Positions 52,126 through 64,000 of a stretch of 64,000 nucleotides of DNA are shown here, piece by piece. A program made the position numbers and the translations under genes. The stretch is taken from assembly GCF_047495875.1 (NCBI RefSeq), contig NC_092497.1, positions 3,109,437-3,173,436 of the forward strand, written 5' to 3'. Numbering within the stretch: the stretch's first letter is position 1; each line of letters opens with the position of its first letter. The notes beneath the pieces were generated by a model, which ran no database searches, was not told the DNA's origin, and was given only the letters and a program-made list of their open reading frames with translations. Origin of the DNA: Pithys albifrons albifrons. Lineage: Eukaryota; Chordata; Aves; Passeriformes; Thamnophilidae.

Positions 52126-55100
52126 ATACTATTTTCAAAAGTAATATCTCTTTCTCTATCACAGACTGCTCCAGGGATGATTTGCAAGTCTTGGGGGGTC
52201 TCCTACCCTGCCTTATTTATTTAATGATTCCTCAAGGGTTGTAAATCATAATGAGGAGTGGTGTGTTGTAAAAGTAAAGACTGATGATGTGTATTTGTAA
52301 GACATCCTATCAGAGAAAATACCAGCAAATACAAGTATGTGAATCATTATGGCTTTTGTGGCTTGGAAAGTGGGGGTAAAAAGTTACTGTCAGTATTGTT
52401 TGCAATTTGAATAATTAAAAGTGATACTTTAGATAAATCGTAGTTCAAGACAACATTTATACATTACTTTATGCTTTTCTTCTATCAGAGGCTGAAAAAT
52501 AAGAAGTATAGTTTTCCACTTAGCTGTGACACAGAGCTATGATTTTTCTTGTCTGTAACTGCACTACATTAATTAATATTAATTACAGCCCTTTCACTGA
52601 GGTGTTTAGAAAAATTATCTGCCCAGAGATGTCACCTGATTTCAGCACAGATAGAGATTGGTAGAAAAGGATGAAGAATATATAATCAAATACACAGCCC
52701 AGTCAGTTTTGTCGTAGTATCTGGGTGGTGTACCAATACTGATGGAACAAAAGGGGGGTTTGAAGCCTTTTGAAAGCTTTTTTCCCTGTCTTGCTTAAGG
52801 TTTTCCAGCAGGTGGGGTTTGACAGGACTTGTATGTGGCACAAAGCCAGCAGGCAAGGTAGGCACAAACCTTCCTATCTGTAAGGTCCTGATGTGGGAGT
52901 TATTTTAGCTGGCAGGCTTTCACTCTGAGTGAGAAATAAAAGTACAAAACATGATGATAAAGAGGGCAGGAATATTTTGTCCAGCTTTTGCTTACAAGCC
53001 CAGTTCATAATTATTCAAGGGCAGTAAGTTCAGTTTTTGTTTTCCCTAGAAAAGAAAAGCAACCCTCCTGGAAAATGGGGGGAGAGGCTCTAAGTGGTCT
53101 GATAATATTTATAGTCCTCTAAAGACTAAATCTTAAACAAGGACTTGTTAAAATAGAAAGCTTCTGTGTCTTTTTATTTTTGTAATACATCAGTGGACTC
53201 AGTACCAGACACTGGCTCTCTCTACAGATCTTCTCTGGCTTAAATAAAATTCCCTTATTTCTGGGGGAATCTCTCCACTTTCCCAGATACAGGTTTCTGT
53301 GAAGTTCTGTGCCAAATTAATATAACTTTATACATTTTGCTTTAGTAGGTTAATTTCCAGTCTCTTGAGCTGCTGGTTGTGACTCAGATGTGTTGAGGGA
53401 ATGAGGAGGTGGAATGTGCTGAGTAGATGTTAATTGAAGAATTGCTCCTGTTATGCTCATTTGAAGTGTTCGGTGGAGTTATGGAGAAAAGGAAGGATTT
53501 CCAGTTCTTAATTCCATATTTCACGGATGGAATATGTAACTCGCAAAGTGGTTTGGTAACAGGGAAAAGTACCTTCTGAACAGGGAGAAAGAGGAGTAGT
53601 TTTGCTCCTAGCACTTGTGGGGAGAAAAAAGTTAAGTATTCTGTTTGGAAAAGGGTTGGGGAGTAGTCGAGGTGAGGAGTAATAAATATGGTGCTGAAGC
53701 AGAGTTGGCTGGATGTGGAAGTGGCAGGTAAGGCGTTATTTCCCTGTCTAAATGCATTTGAATAACTGCCTTTTATGAAAATTTTTAAGTGCAATTATAT
53801 TGTTTTTCTACAGTATTTCTTTTTGAAATTCCAGATTACTGTGTTTTCCACTAGTCACTTGAATGAATAACTTTGAAAACACTTATTTTACTATGAAAAG
53901 ATGTTTCTGTCACATAAAGGCTCTGCTTCATTTTAATTCTCTTTTTCAGATGTAAGTCTTTATGGCTTTCTAAAATTGTAATGAAGAAGAGTGTGGTTGC
54001 CAGTTGCTAGCCTAGAAATTGTTTTAAACTCTTAAGTGCATGTTAAGAGTCAGCTTTTGCAGAGTAAGTAACTTCTAAAAAGTAGTTGCTAAGGTGATAC
54101 GTCTTTGTAAGCTTAGTTAATTTTAAAAATCTTTATGCATAATACAGAATGTTTGTCTCCTGATTATAGAATAATGAAAAAGAAAATAATTTTGACTAAT
54201 GAAAAGATAGAAGCCCATAACTAAAGTAAGTTTAGAAGAATGAATATTAGTATTTTATTTCAGGGTCTGAGTCACAGATCAGTGAGCCTGCTTGGGCTGT
54301 GCCTTTGATTACAAGATCTATCAGTGTACAGTTTTTAGCAAGTCTGTTTAGGATACAGGGATGAAACCCTAAGATTTCAAAAGGCTCTTAGAATTTGTGA
54401 AGTTAAAACATGGGAAAGGCTCCTTCATTACCTCTAATTTATAAAAATGTCAGCAGCAGAAGTAGAGAAGTGAGTGAACCATACAAAATTAAATGTATTT
54501 TTTTTACTCTGCTTAAAAGGGAAATATGAATTACGTTCTTTTAATGTTTTCTAGAAAAACGAAGAGCTAACACTGAACTTTGTCAGTTGCTGGGGGAGAA
54601 ACACCCCAAACTTTCACATGGTGTTTAACTGGAATTTCCTGAAGCAAAAATTTGATCTGGTGGAATAAATTCAATACAGCATCCTGTTAAAGAAGCCACA
54701 TTTAAGAAAGCTAGCATGTATGTTAAACCCCTTAAATTTTCATTTGTCTAACCCAAGAACTTAATATCCACTTCTCAAAGACATGACCTATTTTGGCCCA
54801 GGTTTGGAGCCCTTGTTTTGGGGAATGCAGTTATTGTAGTAGTTTGATTGGAACCAAAGTGAGTAGTGAAGTAAATGTGGCCTATGTTAGCTTATGGGTT
54901 GATTTCCTGAATATCTTGGGTGCCCTCATGAGAAGAAAAAGGAAAAAGAGAATAAAAAGGAAAGATAAAAACCTGAGATAGTTTAGCTGGATGCCACATA
55001 TCTGTGAAGCAGAAAACACTAGAGAGAGTGCATGTGCTTCTTGGCCGGGAATACAACTCATGGCTTAAATCAAGTTAGGATTGAAGTAGTTGGTGATTTA

Positions 55101-55879
55101 TTGATGGCTTGTAATTAACTGTTAGGCCATGAACTGTACATGCAGGATTAATAGCAGCAATATAACAGGTTAATTAATGACTGCTAGACCCTCACAAAAC
55201 CTTCAGATACCTAAACACCCTCCTACAGCAACCGCCTCCACTGAGTTTGCAGGTACAGGCTCACCTCTGTCCCTCTACCAGGAGGGCACAGCCCAGGAGC
55301 AACCTGTGCCCCCAGCCCACTGCCAGGCCTGCAGGGGAGGGGGCTCCCCTGGGCTTCAGCAGAGCTTGAGCTGCCAGGGAACACCTTCCTGGTGTCAGAG
55401 CAGGTCTTCACTGCTCTGTTCTCACTGGTAGAAATGTTAGTGCTTTTTATACTTGATTTTTAAGCTGATTCTTCTTTCCCACCTGATGTCTCTTGTTAAC
55501 TGCCTGGTTACTGCTTCATGTCTTCATTTTCAGACAATCTTAACAGAGTTTGAGCAAACACCCTTTCAGTTTTGGATATTCTGTTGACACACATGACACT
55601 AGTATTTCTATCATAGCAGCTTGTAGTGGGCTCAACCCAAGACACAGCTGATGTCCAGGATTTTTTGCTAAGGTATAGTCAATGTGCATTTTCCCTATGA
55701 TTTGGAGATGTTTCTTGGGGTACAAGTTGATAAGAGACAAAGTCATTCTTGGAAAAAATGTTCTTGTTTGGAACCTTGTTTTGGAGCAGTGAATGATGAA
55801 TTCAGGGGACTTTTATTTGGCCTTGAAGTGTTTCTGATAAGCTGGAGTTGGATACATTTCAACTGAATATTTTGACAGC
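52126..55879. other. Intergenic, no gene recognised
   Basis: AT-rich DNA. A 136-codon minus-strand frame at 53384-53794 shows no domain. A GC-richer island at 55200-55430 encodes nothing recognisable. SEL1L2, which lies beyond NDUFAF5 in human, was not seen. Confidence 0.5.
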
Positions 55880-56195
55880 CTTCCACTACCTAAAGGGGCT
55901 ACAGGGAGAGCTGGAGAGGGACTATTTACAAGGGCAAGGAGTGACAGGACCAGAGGTGATGTCTTCAAACTGACAAGAGGGCAGGATTAAATTAGATATT
56001 AGGAAGAAATTCTTCCCTGTGAGGGTGGTGAGGCCCTGGCACAGGTTTCCCAGAGAAGCTGTGGCTGCCCCATCCCTGGAAGTGTCCAAGGCCAGGCTGG
56101 ATGGGGCTCTGAGCAACCTGGGATAGTGGCAGGGGGTTGGAACAAGATAAGCTTTAACATCCCTCCCAACCAAACCATTCTATGATCCTATGTAT
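55880..56195 (+). mobile_element. CR1 LINE 3' fragment
   Basis: Plus-oriented CR1: CTAAAGGGGCTACAGGGAGA, ATTAGGAAGAAATTCTTCCC, CCCTGGAAGTGTCCAAGGCC and a final CCATTCTATGATCCTATG. Confidence 0.92.
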
Positions 56196-59100
56196 AAAAT
56201 GCCACCTTTTTAGCCAAATTAACAGCATAAAAAAAAGTGACTAATTTAAATGTTTGAATCTCTAACCTTAAATTTTTTACTTCTAAGGTAAAGCACCCTA
56301 ATATTAAAATATTACTTATTCTGTGGAAATAATATGCAAAATGAACAATTTACTAAGGGAATCTCCTGGGTAACAGGTTGAATAACTAGTAACTTGAAGT
56401 TTTTGTGGATACTGGAATTGCTATTTTTTTCTACCTAAGCCACCAACGGTTCTTTGTAACAGCCCTTTTTCAGCTCTTCCATCATCTCATCTCTACAAAG
56501 TATGTCCTGCTGTAGCAACCAGGTGTCAGGAGCATCAGTTCTTCCCAAAAACTACTTAAGAGATGTTTTAAAGTCTCCCACTTCTTTCCTACTGTGTATT
56601 CTGTTTTTACTTTTGTGAAGATCTATTGCTTTGTTCCAGTTCTAGAACTATTGATTGCTTTAATTTGATGCAGAACTTGTACCTGTCACAGAACTCTTGC
56701 AGTTATTTCCTAATGTCAATATCGCTTTTACTTTTTTAATTAAAGATGTAATTCCCATCAAGTACCACTTCAGATTTGATGATTATATTCCCAGTCAGTA
56801 TCTTTTCTGACTCAACAGCAGAATGTCCAATCTTAGGGTAGTATTGCTGTTCTGGGGCAGCAGCTGTAGCAAGATGTATTTGGTTAAGTAGTGCTGAACT
56901 TCGTGGGTAGCCAAGTTCAAAGTAAAAGGCAAAGTCATAATTCAGTGTCCACTCAATACTTTGCATTGCATCCTGTCCGTGCCTGTTTTTTTGTCTGTGA
57001 ATTTCTTTTACCTGTAATTCTTTCTGGAATTCCAAAAGGTAGCAGAGCTACTGCCAAGAGGTTTTGTTAATCACATCTCAAACAAAGCATTCCTCAGATG
57101 ATTTTTCTTCCAGGATTCAGCTTGGAAGGCATTCCCAGGAGGAGCTGTGGAGCTGTCACAGCACTGTTGAGTCAACACAGAGCACTTGTTTGATGCACGG
57201 ATGACTGATCCTCGATTACCACCTTTCACAAAACAAACTAAAACATCTGTTCTTCTATTTGTATATATGAGCTTTCCAAGTAGGAGCTCATAGTTTTGAT
57301 TTGGGGCTTTTTGAGTGTGTTTTTGTGTTTGTTTTTTTTCTCCTGACTCACTGAATCTGTATTGTATGGAAAGTGAAACTTTGAACAGTGTATGGATTGG
57401 GTAATTGCATCCCTGTTCAGCGCATTTTATAGCATGACACCTTTTGCATTTTACATGGTAACTTCTTTTACAGCATGGTAAGTTTGACTGGTACTTTTTG
57501 GTAGCTAAAAGTTTATTATCCCTAAGAAGATAGTATTTAATTTATAACTCTGATTAGCTATCCCAAAAAGGTATGGAATTAGAAGATAATAGTATGATTA
57601 TTTATTAGCTTCTGGGATATATTGGAGTAGTCTTATTTGTTCCTCTTTGGGAAGGGTTTCAGGCTTATGAACCTGAAGGCTTCCCAAATGCAGGGAAGTG
57701 ATTCCCTGCAGAGGGTTAGTGTATCTTCACAAATACAGAAACACTCAGTCTCTGCACTCCTTTCTGGCATTTTCTGCTGTTCAGTTTGGCTTTGCTGTAC
57801 TGGCTGTCCTGGATCTCTGAACAGTCACATAGAGACTGCATAACTTTAGAAGTCTTGAGAATTCAAATCAGAGCCCTTTGCTGTAAAAGGATCTGAGGCT
57901 TAGAACGCAGAACTATGGAATAATTTGGGTGGAAGGGATCTTAAAGTTTATGTAGTTCCAGCCCTGCCTCTGTGGCAGTGACACCTTTCACCAGAGCTTT
58001 CCCTGGGTGCTGCAGCAACACAAATGCTTCTGTGCACCCACTTGTTGAGTTTGTGCCTTGAAGTATTGCTGAATAAATCCATTTAACTGTATTGTAAATA
58101 TTGTTTTCGAGCAGTTAACCATCTTGAAAACACATCAACATGGCTTAGTAAGTATAACACTTGATGAATTTACAAATGAATCTTGGCATAAGGCAAATGT
58201 ATTTTAACACTGTGGTTGGTGTGCCTGCTCCCTGCATATTTATGTTCAACTTCCAGCTGATTAGCTGCTTTGTCTTGTGTACAGAAATGGCCTGTTTAAT
58301 GCAGTGGGAAGTCAAGTAGCAGCGAGCATTTATTAATGGGTGCTTTGAAAAGGCACAGTCAGACACTTTACATTATTCTAACTAAACAGGAATTCTAATT
58401 TATTTCTAAAGATAGAAGTACAACAACCCAATTACCTAGTTTCTTCACAGACTGTAATGAGTACAGTTAGCATAAAACTGGTCTATAAATTTAATGGGCA
58501 ATTTCTTGTGTGGACATTGAAAACAGCAGTAAAAATGTGGCAGGCTCTGTTGGCTCCCATTGGATGCTTCCTTGACAGAAGGCGTTACGATAAAATGTCA
58601 GTCAAATCTGTTCAGCACGAGGAATTTTTAAAGTATTGGCTCAAGCAGGCATGTCAGTAGCATTGAAAGTCCCTTCAATAAGAGTTGTTTGTTTGTTTGT
58701 TTGTTTGTTTTTTAATCTGGATTAGCAGTAGAGGTTTTTTTACTTTTTTAATATGTTGTTGTGACTATAAGTTCAAACGTGTGATAGAAGTCAGGATGTG
58801 GCCATTTCTATACGTGCAGCCTCACAAGCACAGCTGGATCAGTTCTTCAAATGTAGAATATACATACAGATGGTAAGTATCAGAAAATATGATTTAACAT
58901 AGTATTGAAAGGGGGAAGGGTACTGGAGTCCCAAAGGTGATACAGAGATTATCCAGCCATGGTTCAGGCACAGAGGTGCCAGCAGTTGTGCAGTTGGTTG
59001 GATGTAATCCCAGCTGGGGGGCACTTCAGAAGTTCTACCTGATGAAATCCAAAGCACAATCTTCCCTCCCTTCTACAGCTGATTTGTTTGTGATGGGAAA

Positions 59101-60524
59101 TTCTCTTTGTGACCATATTTTCATACAATACAGTGAACTGAGAAACTCGTAGTGAAGCTGCAGTGACCTGCTGAGACTGAAGAGGTGAAAATTGAGGCCA
59201 TGAGAACAGAAATACTTTGTAAAACTTCCCTGGAGACTGAATAAACAAACAAAGAAACAAACCCTGAGGCTTAAAGATTAGAACCAAGTTCTTCAAAGTA
59301 AGTTTTCGTGATGGATTTTTGATTTCACCTCAATGCAAGCTGACATTACTGGAAAGAGATAAATGTAAAGGACTTTTCAACAAACCTATGGATCATGAAC
59401 ATGCTTTAATTACTTCAGGAGTGCATCTCCTTTGAAGGTACTTTTATTGCATCATTCTGATAAGTACAATGAATAAAATAACTGTGACTATGAAAGTAGC
59501 AAGTTATTTCTTGAGCATTAGAACACAGACTTCCTTAGGGATTTATGCCCCACCACACTCTTCCCAGATAATTTTGTGCAGCACAATTGCCTGCCTTCTT
59601 GTTTTGCCTCATAACAGCAAATTGAATAGCCTGGCTGGCCCTGGGCTGCTGTGGGGGCTGCTGTGCCACTGTGTGCTCCGTAAGCAGCAGCCTGCCAAAA
59701 AAACCCAGGCAGTGTGTTCAACTTACTTGTTTCTAGGGCCATTAGAAGATGTATCTTTGCATTAGTAGGATTTAACTCAGGGCAATGTATATTATTTCAT
59801 TAAAATATATAATTTGTATATACTATAGAAAAAAAAATCTTTGACTTTTTTTGAGTACGTAATGTTCGGTCTTCATGCTGGTCTCAGATTACCAATTGCA
59901 TTGCGGGTTAGACCCAGGGCATGTTAATTTTGTGAGATTTCTTCAGTTTATTCAAGGAATAGTAGTTAAAAACAGGTAATAACATTTTTTTAAAATTTGT
60001 TTTTTAAACTTCTGAAGTGAATGTGAACCCCTCAGTGAGGGGAGAAAAGCAGGGAGCAATCCATTGCTGGCCTCCCTCAAACTGAGCTGTACTCTGCTAA
60101 AATAGAAGTTCTTATGCAGGAAAAGTGTTCTTAGTTCTTTTGTTCAGAGAGAGCCACAGAAAATGTAGGTCAAAGTTTTAAATAAATCTTTTGAGGGAGT
60201 GTATTCATATCTTACCCAGTAAATCAGTGCATCTCCCCTCACTAGGAGCTGAAGAGTAAAGATCTGATTCCATCATTAGGATATTCTGGCAGTAGAACTA
60301 GTAAGGAGCAAAGTGTCTTATTGGTCTGTGCAGGAATTTGTGCTTGCCTCAGGATGTGAGAGCAGCCTCACTTAATCCTAATTACAGGAACAAAGTCACC
60401 CACAGGCAGTGCAGGAGGTGTCTGGGTTTTGTGACTCTGCTGGCACATGGGTGGCTGCCCCTCAGCCCCAGCAGCACTTCAGGGCTGCCCTCACCCCTGC
60501 AGGCAAAATAAAATAAAAAACAAG
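56196..60524. other. Intergenic; one CR1 scrap, no gene recognised
   Basis: AT-rich. A short diverged CR1 tail in minus orientation lies at about 57915-58015. A 99-codon minus-strand frame at 57035-56736 is the most protein-like open frame in the stretch, but I cannot assign it. A (GTTT)n run lies at 58687-58710. Confidence 0.5.
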
Positions 60525-61247
60525 TTCCCATCCCTGAAAATGCTGGATGGGGCTCTGAGCAGTCTGATGTATCATAGAATCGTAGAATCGATTGGGTTGG
60601 AAAAGACCTTGGAGATCATCGAGTCCAACCCTTGGTCCAACTCTAGTCCATTTACCAGATCATGGCACTCAGCGCCACGTCCAATCTGCGTTTAAAAATC
60701 TCTAGGGATGGTGAATCCACCACCTCTCTGTGCAGCCCAGATTACTCTCCTGGAAAGAATTTTTTTCTGATATCCGACTTAAATTTCCCCTGGCAGAGCT
60801 TAAGCCCGTGCCCCCTTGTCCTATTGCTGAGTGCCTGGGAGAAGAGACCAGCCCCCACCTGGCCAGAACTTCCCTTCAGGTGGTTATAGACAGTGATGAG
60901 GTCACCTCTGAGCCTCCTCTTCTCCAGGCTAAACACCCCCAGCTCCCTCAGCCTCTCCCCATGGGGCTTATGCTCCAGTCCCTTCTCCAGCCTCGTTGCT
61001 CTTCTCTGGCCCCGCTCCAGCCCCTCAATCTCTTTCCTCAACTGAGGGGCCCAGAACTGAACACAACACTCAAGGTGTGGCCTCCCCAAGGCAGAGTCCA
61101 GGGGAAGGGTCACTGCCCTGGGCCTGCTGGCCACGCTAGTTTTGATACAGGACAGTAGTTGAAGATGTCCCTGCTCACTGCAAGGAGGTTGGACTGTGTG
61201 GCCTTTAAAGGGCCCTTTCAACCCAAGGCCATCCAGGATTCTTATTA
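60525..61247 (+). mobile_element. CR1 LINE tail split by another CR1
   Basis: Plus-oriented CR1 sequence is present at 60525-60570 (ATCCCTGAAAATGCTGGATG, GGGGCTCTGAGCAGTCTG). It resumes at about 61156 with AGTTGAAGATGTCCCTGCTC, GGAGGTTGGACTGTGTGGCC and TTTCAACCCAAGGCCATCC. Together the two parts form the last 140 bases or so of one CR1. A minus-strand CR1 lies between them. Confidence 0.85.
60571..61155 (-). mobile_element. CR1 LINE 3' fragment nested in an older CR1
   Basis: Minus-oriented. The 3' end at 60571 is ATCATAGAATCGTAGAATCG. The reverse strand encodes part of the ORF2 C-terminus in one frame of 192 codons (61320-60742: [49 protein letters not shown]). Little damage in this stretch suggests it is young. 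Confidence 0.92.
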
Positions 61248-64000
61248 AAGTGGAAATTATAACATGTATTTCTCCTCTAAAATGTTTTGGGATTGACAAA
61301 GTAGAACTAGATGTGAGCACAAAACAAAGCCCTGTTTACCAAGAGGCTTGAGATGTAAAAAAAATGGACATGTGGGCAATTGTAGCAGTTGGCTGCAAGG
61401 CTGGGTAAGTAAAGAAACATCTTTGTTTGTAAGAATATTTGCATTGCAGTCCAGTGCTTGATTTTTCTCTTCCATGATTTTTTTTTTCCCAGCACAGATT
61501 TTCACCATCTATTGGAATCAGAGCACTTGTGCTCTGTAACCAATAAATAGCTGTTGAAGTATCTGTTATAGGTCTGTGCTGTGTCAGAACTGTCTTCCAC
61601 TTCTCTTACATAACAGAGAAACTGAAGCTAAAATGGGGAAAAGTTGCTAAATCCTATGCACAGGTTTCACTTTTAAATGAAAATGGGAGTGCAGTACTGT
61701 GGAGATACTGCTGGGGAAAGACTCTTGTCATCCTGATGTTTTTCTAGTAATCATATCCCCAGCAGTCTTCTTACAGAACAGACTTTGTGAGCACACTTAA
61801 TTAAAAAAATAGTAATTTAAATTCCAGTATATTGACATTGACTATTTTTACTAAATGGTACACAAGAAGCAAATCATTTAACAGTAATGAGGACATTAAA
61901 ATCAGCATTCTATGGGCCATATATGGTTTGTATTTTAGTGAAACATGCACATTTCATTTTTTCATAATGTATTTTGCATAAATATTGAATGTGAATACTC
62001 TTTCTTGTCTATATTTGTGGTTATTGTCATTTGTATTAAGCTGTTTTGCAGCTTGCCCAGCTGTGGGATGCAGCTCACTGTATGTCACTGGCTATGGTTA
62101 ACTTTTTCTCCAGAGGCATAAATATTTATGAAACAAGGTATGAAAATCCCTGTTCTGGTAAAGTTTACTCAACAGTGCAGTATAAATTGACCACAGGAGA
62201 ATGAAGTTTGTGATGGAATAGAAATGTAATTTGGAAATGTACAGCTGTAGCAGATGAACATGTGACCTCCCTCTTTCACCAGGAACTGGAATAGCAAAGA
62301 TGAGAGAAAGAAACTCTGGAAAGAAGGATGACTCACAACTTGTATATTGAAATTCACACTCAAAATCAATGAGAGAATAAAAGGTATTACCAGCTCAAGA
62401 TTTTGAAAAGTATAGTATCACATTTTTCATTGACCTTATTTAATAATTCCTTCTCCGGGGACACTCCCTTGTCACGGGGTAGAAGCTTGCGTTCCCTCAT
62501 GAGGTTGAGAGCTATTTCCTTATAAGCCAAAACTAGAAGGAATTTCTTGCCCACTATGAAGGGAATAAGTAAAATGTAAGCTGAAGTCCTACACAATAGA
62601 AAGAAGCAGTTTAGAATATTTCTACCTTAAATAAAATATTAATTTCAATGTGCCCTGATTTTTATTTTCATGTAATTAGGAGTATTTATGGGAGATAAGT
62701 TAAATAGTTTCTAATTCCATCTCATAGAAAAGATGTGCAGTAAGTATTCATACTGAGCTAGTAGTACTTTCATAATAATTATCAAGCTGAAAACACAGTG
62801 TATCAATATATAACAAGACTTGCCTACAATGTACTACTTCCAGTTTCAAAGGGAATGAGAGATTAGACTTTAATCAAATAACAATTCTCATCAGTATGAT
62901 TATAAATAACCTCATCAACTACTGCTTGACAGGATAGTTGCTGGGGGGGGGTTGGGGGGAACCCAAAAGAAACAAACAAAATCAAAACCAAACCAAACCA
63001 GAAACTGAAAATGGGCCACCAAAATGTCATTATACAACACTGATGACAGTTTATCTTCTATGCTTCCTCCCTCCACAGATTTTCATCACTAAGAAATGGA
63101 ATTGTCGCCAGAAATAAAAAGGCTTGTGAGATGGCAAGCAACTCAAATATCAACTCTACTCAGCATATCTCATGGGAATAATATTGGTATCTCAGCACAG
63201 AAAACACTGATTGATATACTGAATGTCTTGAACAGCAATGTCTGTAAATTTCAAATATTTCAATACCATTCGTTACACAGTTCTCTCATTTATTTGAATA
63301 TTTTTCTAATGTAATGTAAGAGAAGCCACTTTCTCCAGAAAAGAAGAAAAAATCCTAATTTTTCTACTTTCAATTTAGGCAGGGAAAAAAGTTTCTGGCT
63401 GAAAATACATGAGCTGAAAATATTTTGGAAAATAAAGAGTTAAACTAGTCATTGTACTAATTAGAAATGAGCAGTAATTTATAAAGATTCATAATTAGAC
63501 ACAGCTTAACCAAATCAGCCTTACGACACAGGGATGTCAATCAGTGACTAATTAGAAACAGAATTTTCTTAAATGTCCTGCATATCTGTACAAAATATGA
63601 AGAGAAAGAATAGAGAATCAGAATGCACTTAGCATAAGTAATAGTAGCCAAATAAGCTCCTTTGCAATAGGAAAATGTGGCAATACACATACCAAGTATT
63701 GTATAAATTTACTGAAATTGATCCACTTATCCCTCCTCTCGTCCCTCATCTGGATTTTTAATTATCAAAAACAGCTAGAAGGAAATCCACCTTCTCACAA
63801 AGGAGGAGCCAATGAACCAACAGACAGCTACATATAAAGGCTTCAAAGCTCCTTGACCTTTTTCCCCACATTTTATTCACGGAGGTTTACACAGTTAACA
63901 AACAAACAAAAAAACCTAAAAGCAGACAACAATCATAGTAGCATGACTAGTATGACAGAAATCCTCCTAGAATCCTCATGGATACCCTCTCCAAAACCCA
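61248..64000. other. Intergenic, no gene recognised
   Basis: AT-rich DNA to the window end. A G-run at 62943-62958 and a CAAAC/CCAAA simple stretch at 62970-63000 are the only notable patches. A similar ACAAAC run lies near 63898-63910. Confidence 0.5.

Noticed and set aside
55630..55645. CTCAACCCAAGACA, identical to the end of the ATP5F1A-intron LTRs
   Set aside because: Only about 14 bases match and no LTR body or target duplication could be found beside it.

Overview
The window is vertebrate nuclear DNA, almost certainly from a bird and most likely a songbird. The evidence is the dominance of CR1 LINE fragments (about twenty, several with the avian CR1 3' end), a tRNA-Ile-headed SINE with a CR1 tail that matches the songbird TguSINE1 design, short ERVL-type solo LTRs, and genes with small exons and moderate introns. 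There are no bacterial-style genes. Most of the longer open frames are shadows of CR1 fragments or of stop-free microsatellites.

Layout. Positions 1-1085 are a degenerate GT-rich then CT-rich tandem repeat. Positions 1086-8718 hold no recognisable gene and one good CR1 copy (5892-7310). HAUS1 runs on the minus strand (8719-18444, nine coding exons, all in phase). Its first exon carries a coding 27-bp minisatellite that gives the protein a long acidic N-terminus. Positions 18445-24000 are repeat-rich: a CR1 split by the SINE, a CR1 split by an LTR-like insertion holding a 640-bp GGAAA/GAAA tract, and an older CR1 with reverse-transcriptase remnants. ATP5F1A (mitochondrial ATP synthase alpha) runs on the plus strand (24224-32714, twelve coding exons, 553 codons, intact), with two solo LTRs of one family in neighbouring introns. 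A CpG-rich head-to-head pair follows. ESF1 on the minus strand (38743-43345) keeps only its N-terminal half and has at least three frame disruptions. NDUFAF5 on the plus strand (45038-51889) has ten clean downstream exons but an ATG out of frame with the body of the protein. From 52126 to the end I see only CR1 pieces and AT-rich DNA.

The most notable point is the gene order. HAUS1-ATP5F1A is one conserved head-to-head pair (human 18q21; ATP5F1A is a classic avian Z/W gametolog gene). ESF1-NDUFAF5 is a different conserved head-to-head pair (human 20p12; to my knowledge autosomal chromosome 3 in chicken). They lie 6 kb apart here, and neither PSTPIP2 (expected after ATP5F1A) nor SEL1L2 (expected after NDUFAF5) is recognisable. 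The simplest reading is that a piece of the ESF1-NDUFAF5 region was moved or copied beside ATP5F1A, after which ESF1 decayed. Candidate settings are a W or neo-sex chromosome, a segmental duplication, a germline-restricted chromosome, or an assembly join. Sequence alone cannot choose among them.

The functional genes are unrelated in pathway. HAUS1 serves the augmin spindle complex. ATP5F1A (complex V) and NDUFAF5 (complex I assembly) are both mitochondrial.
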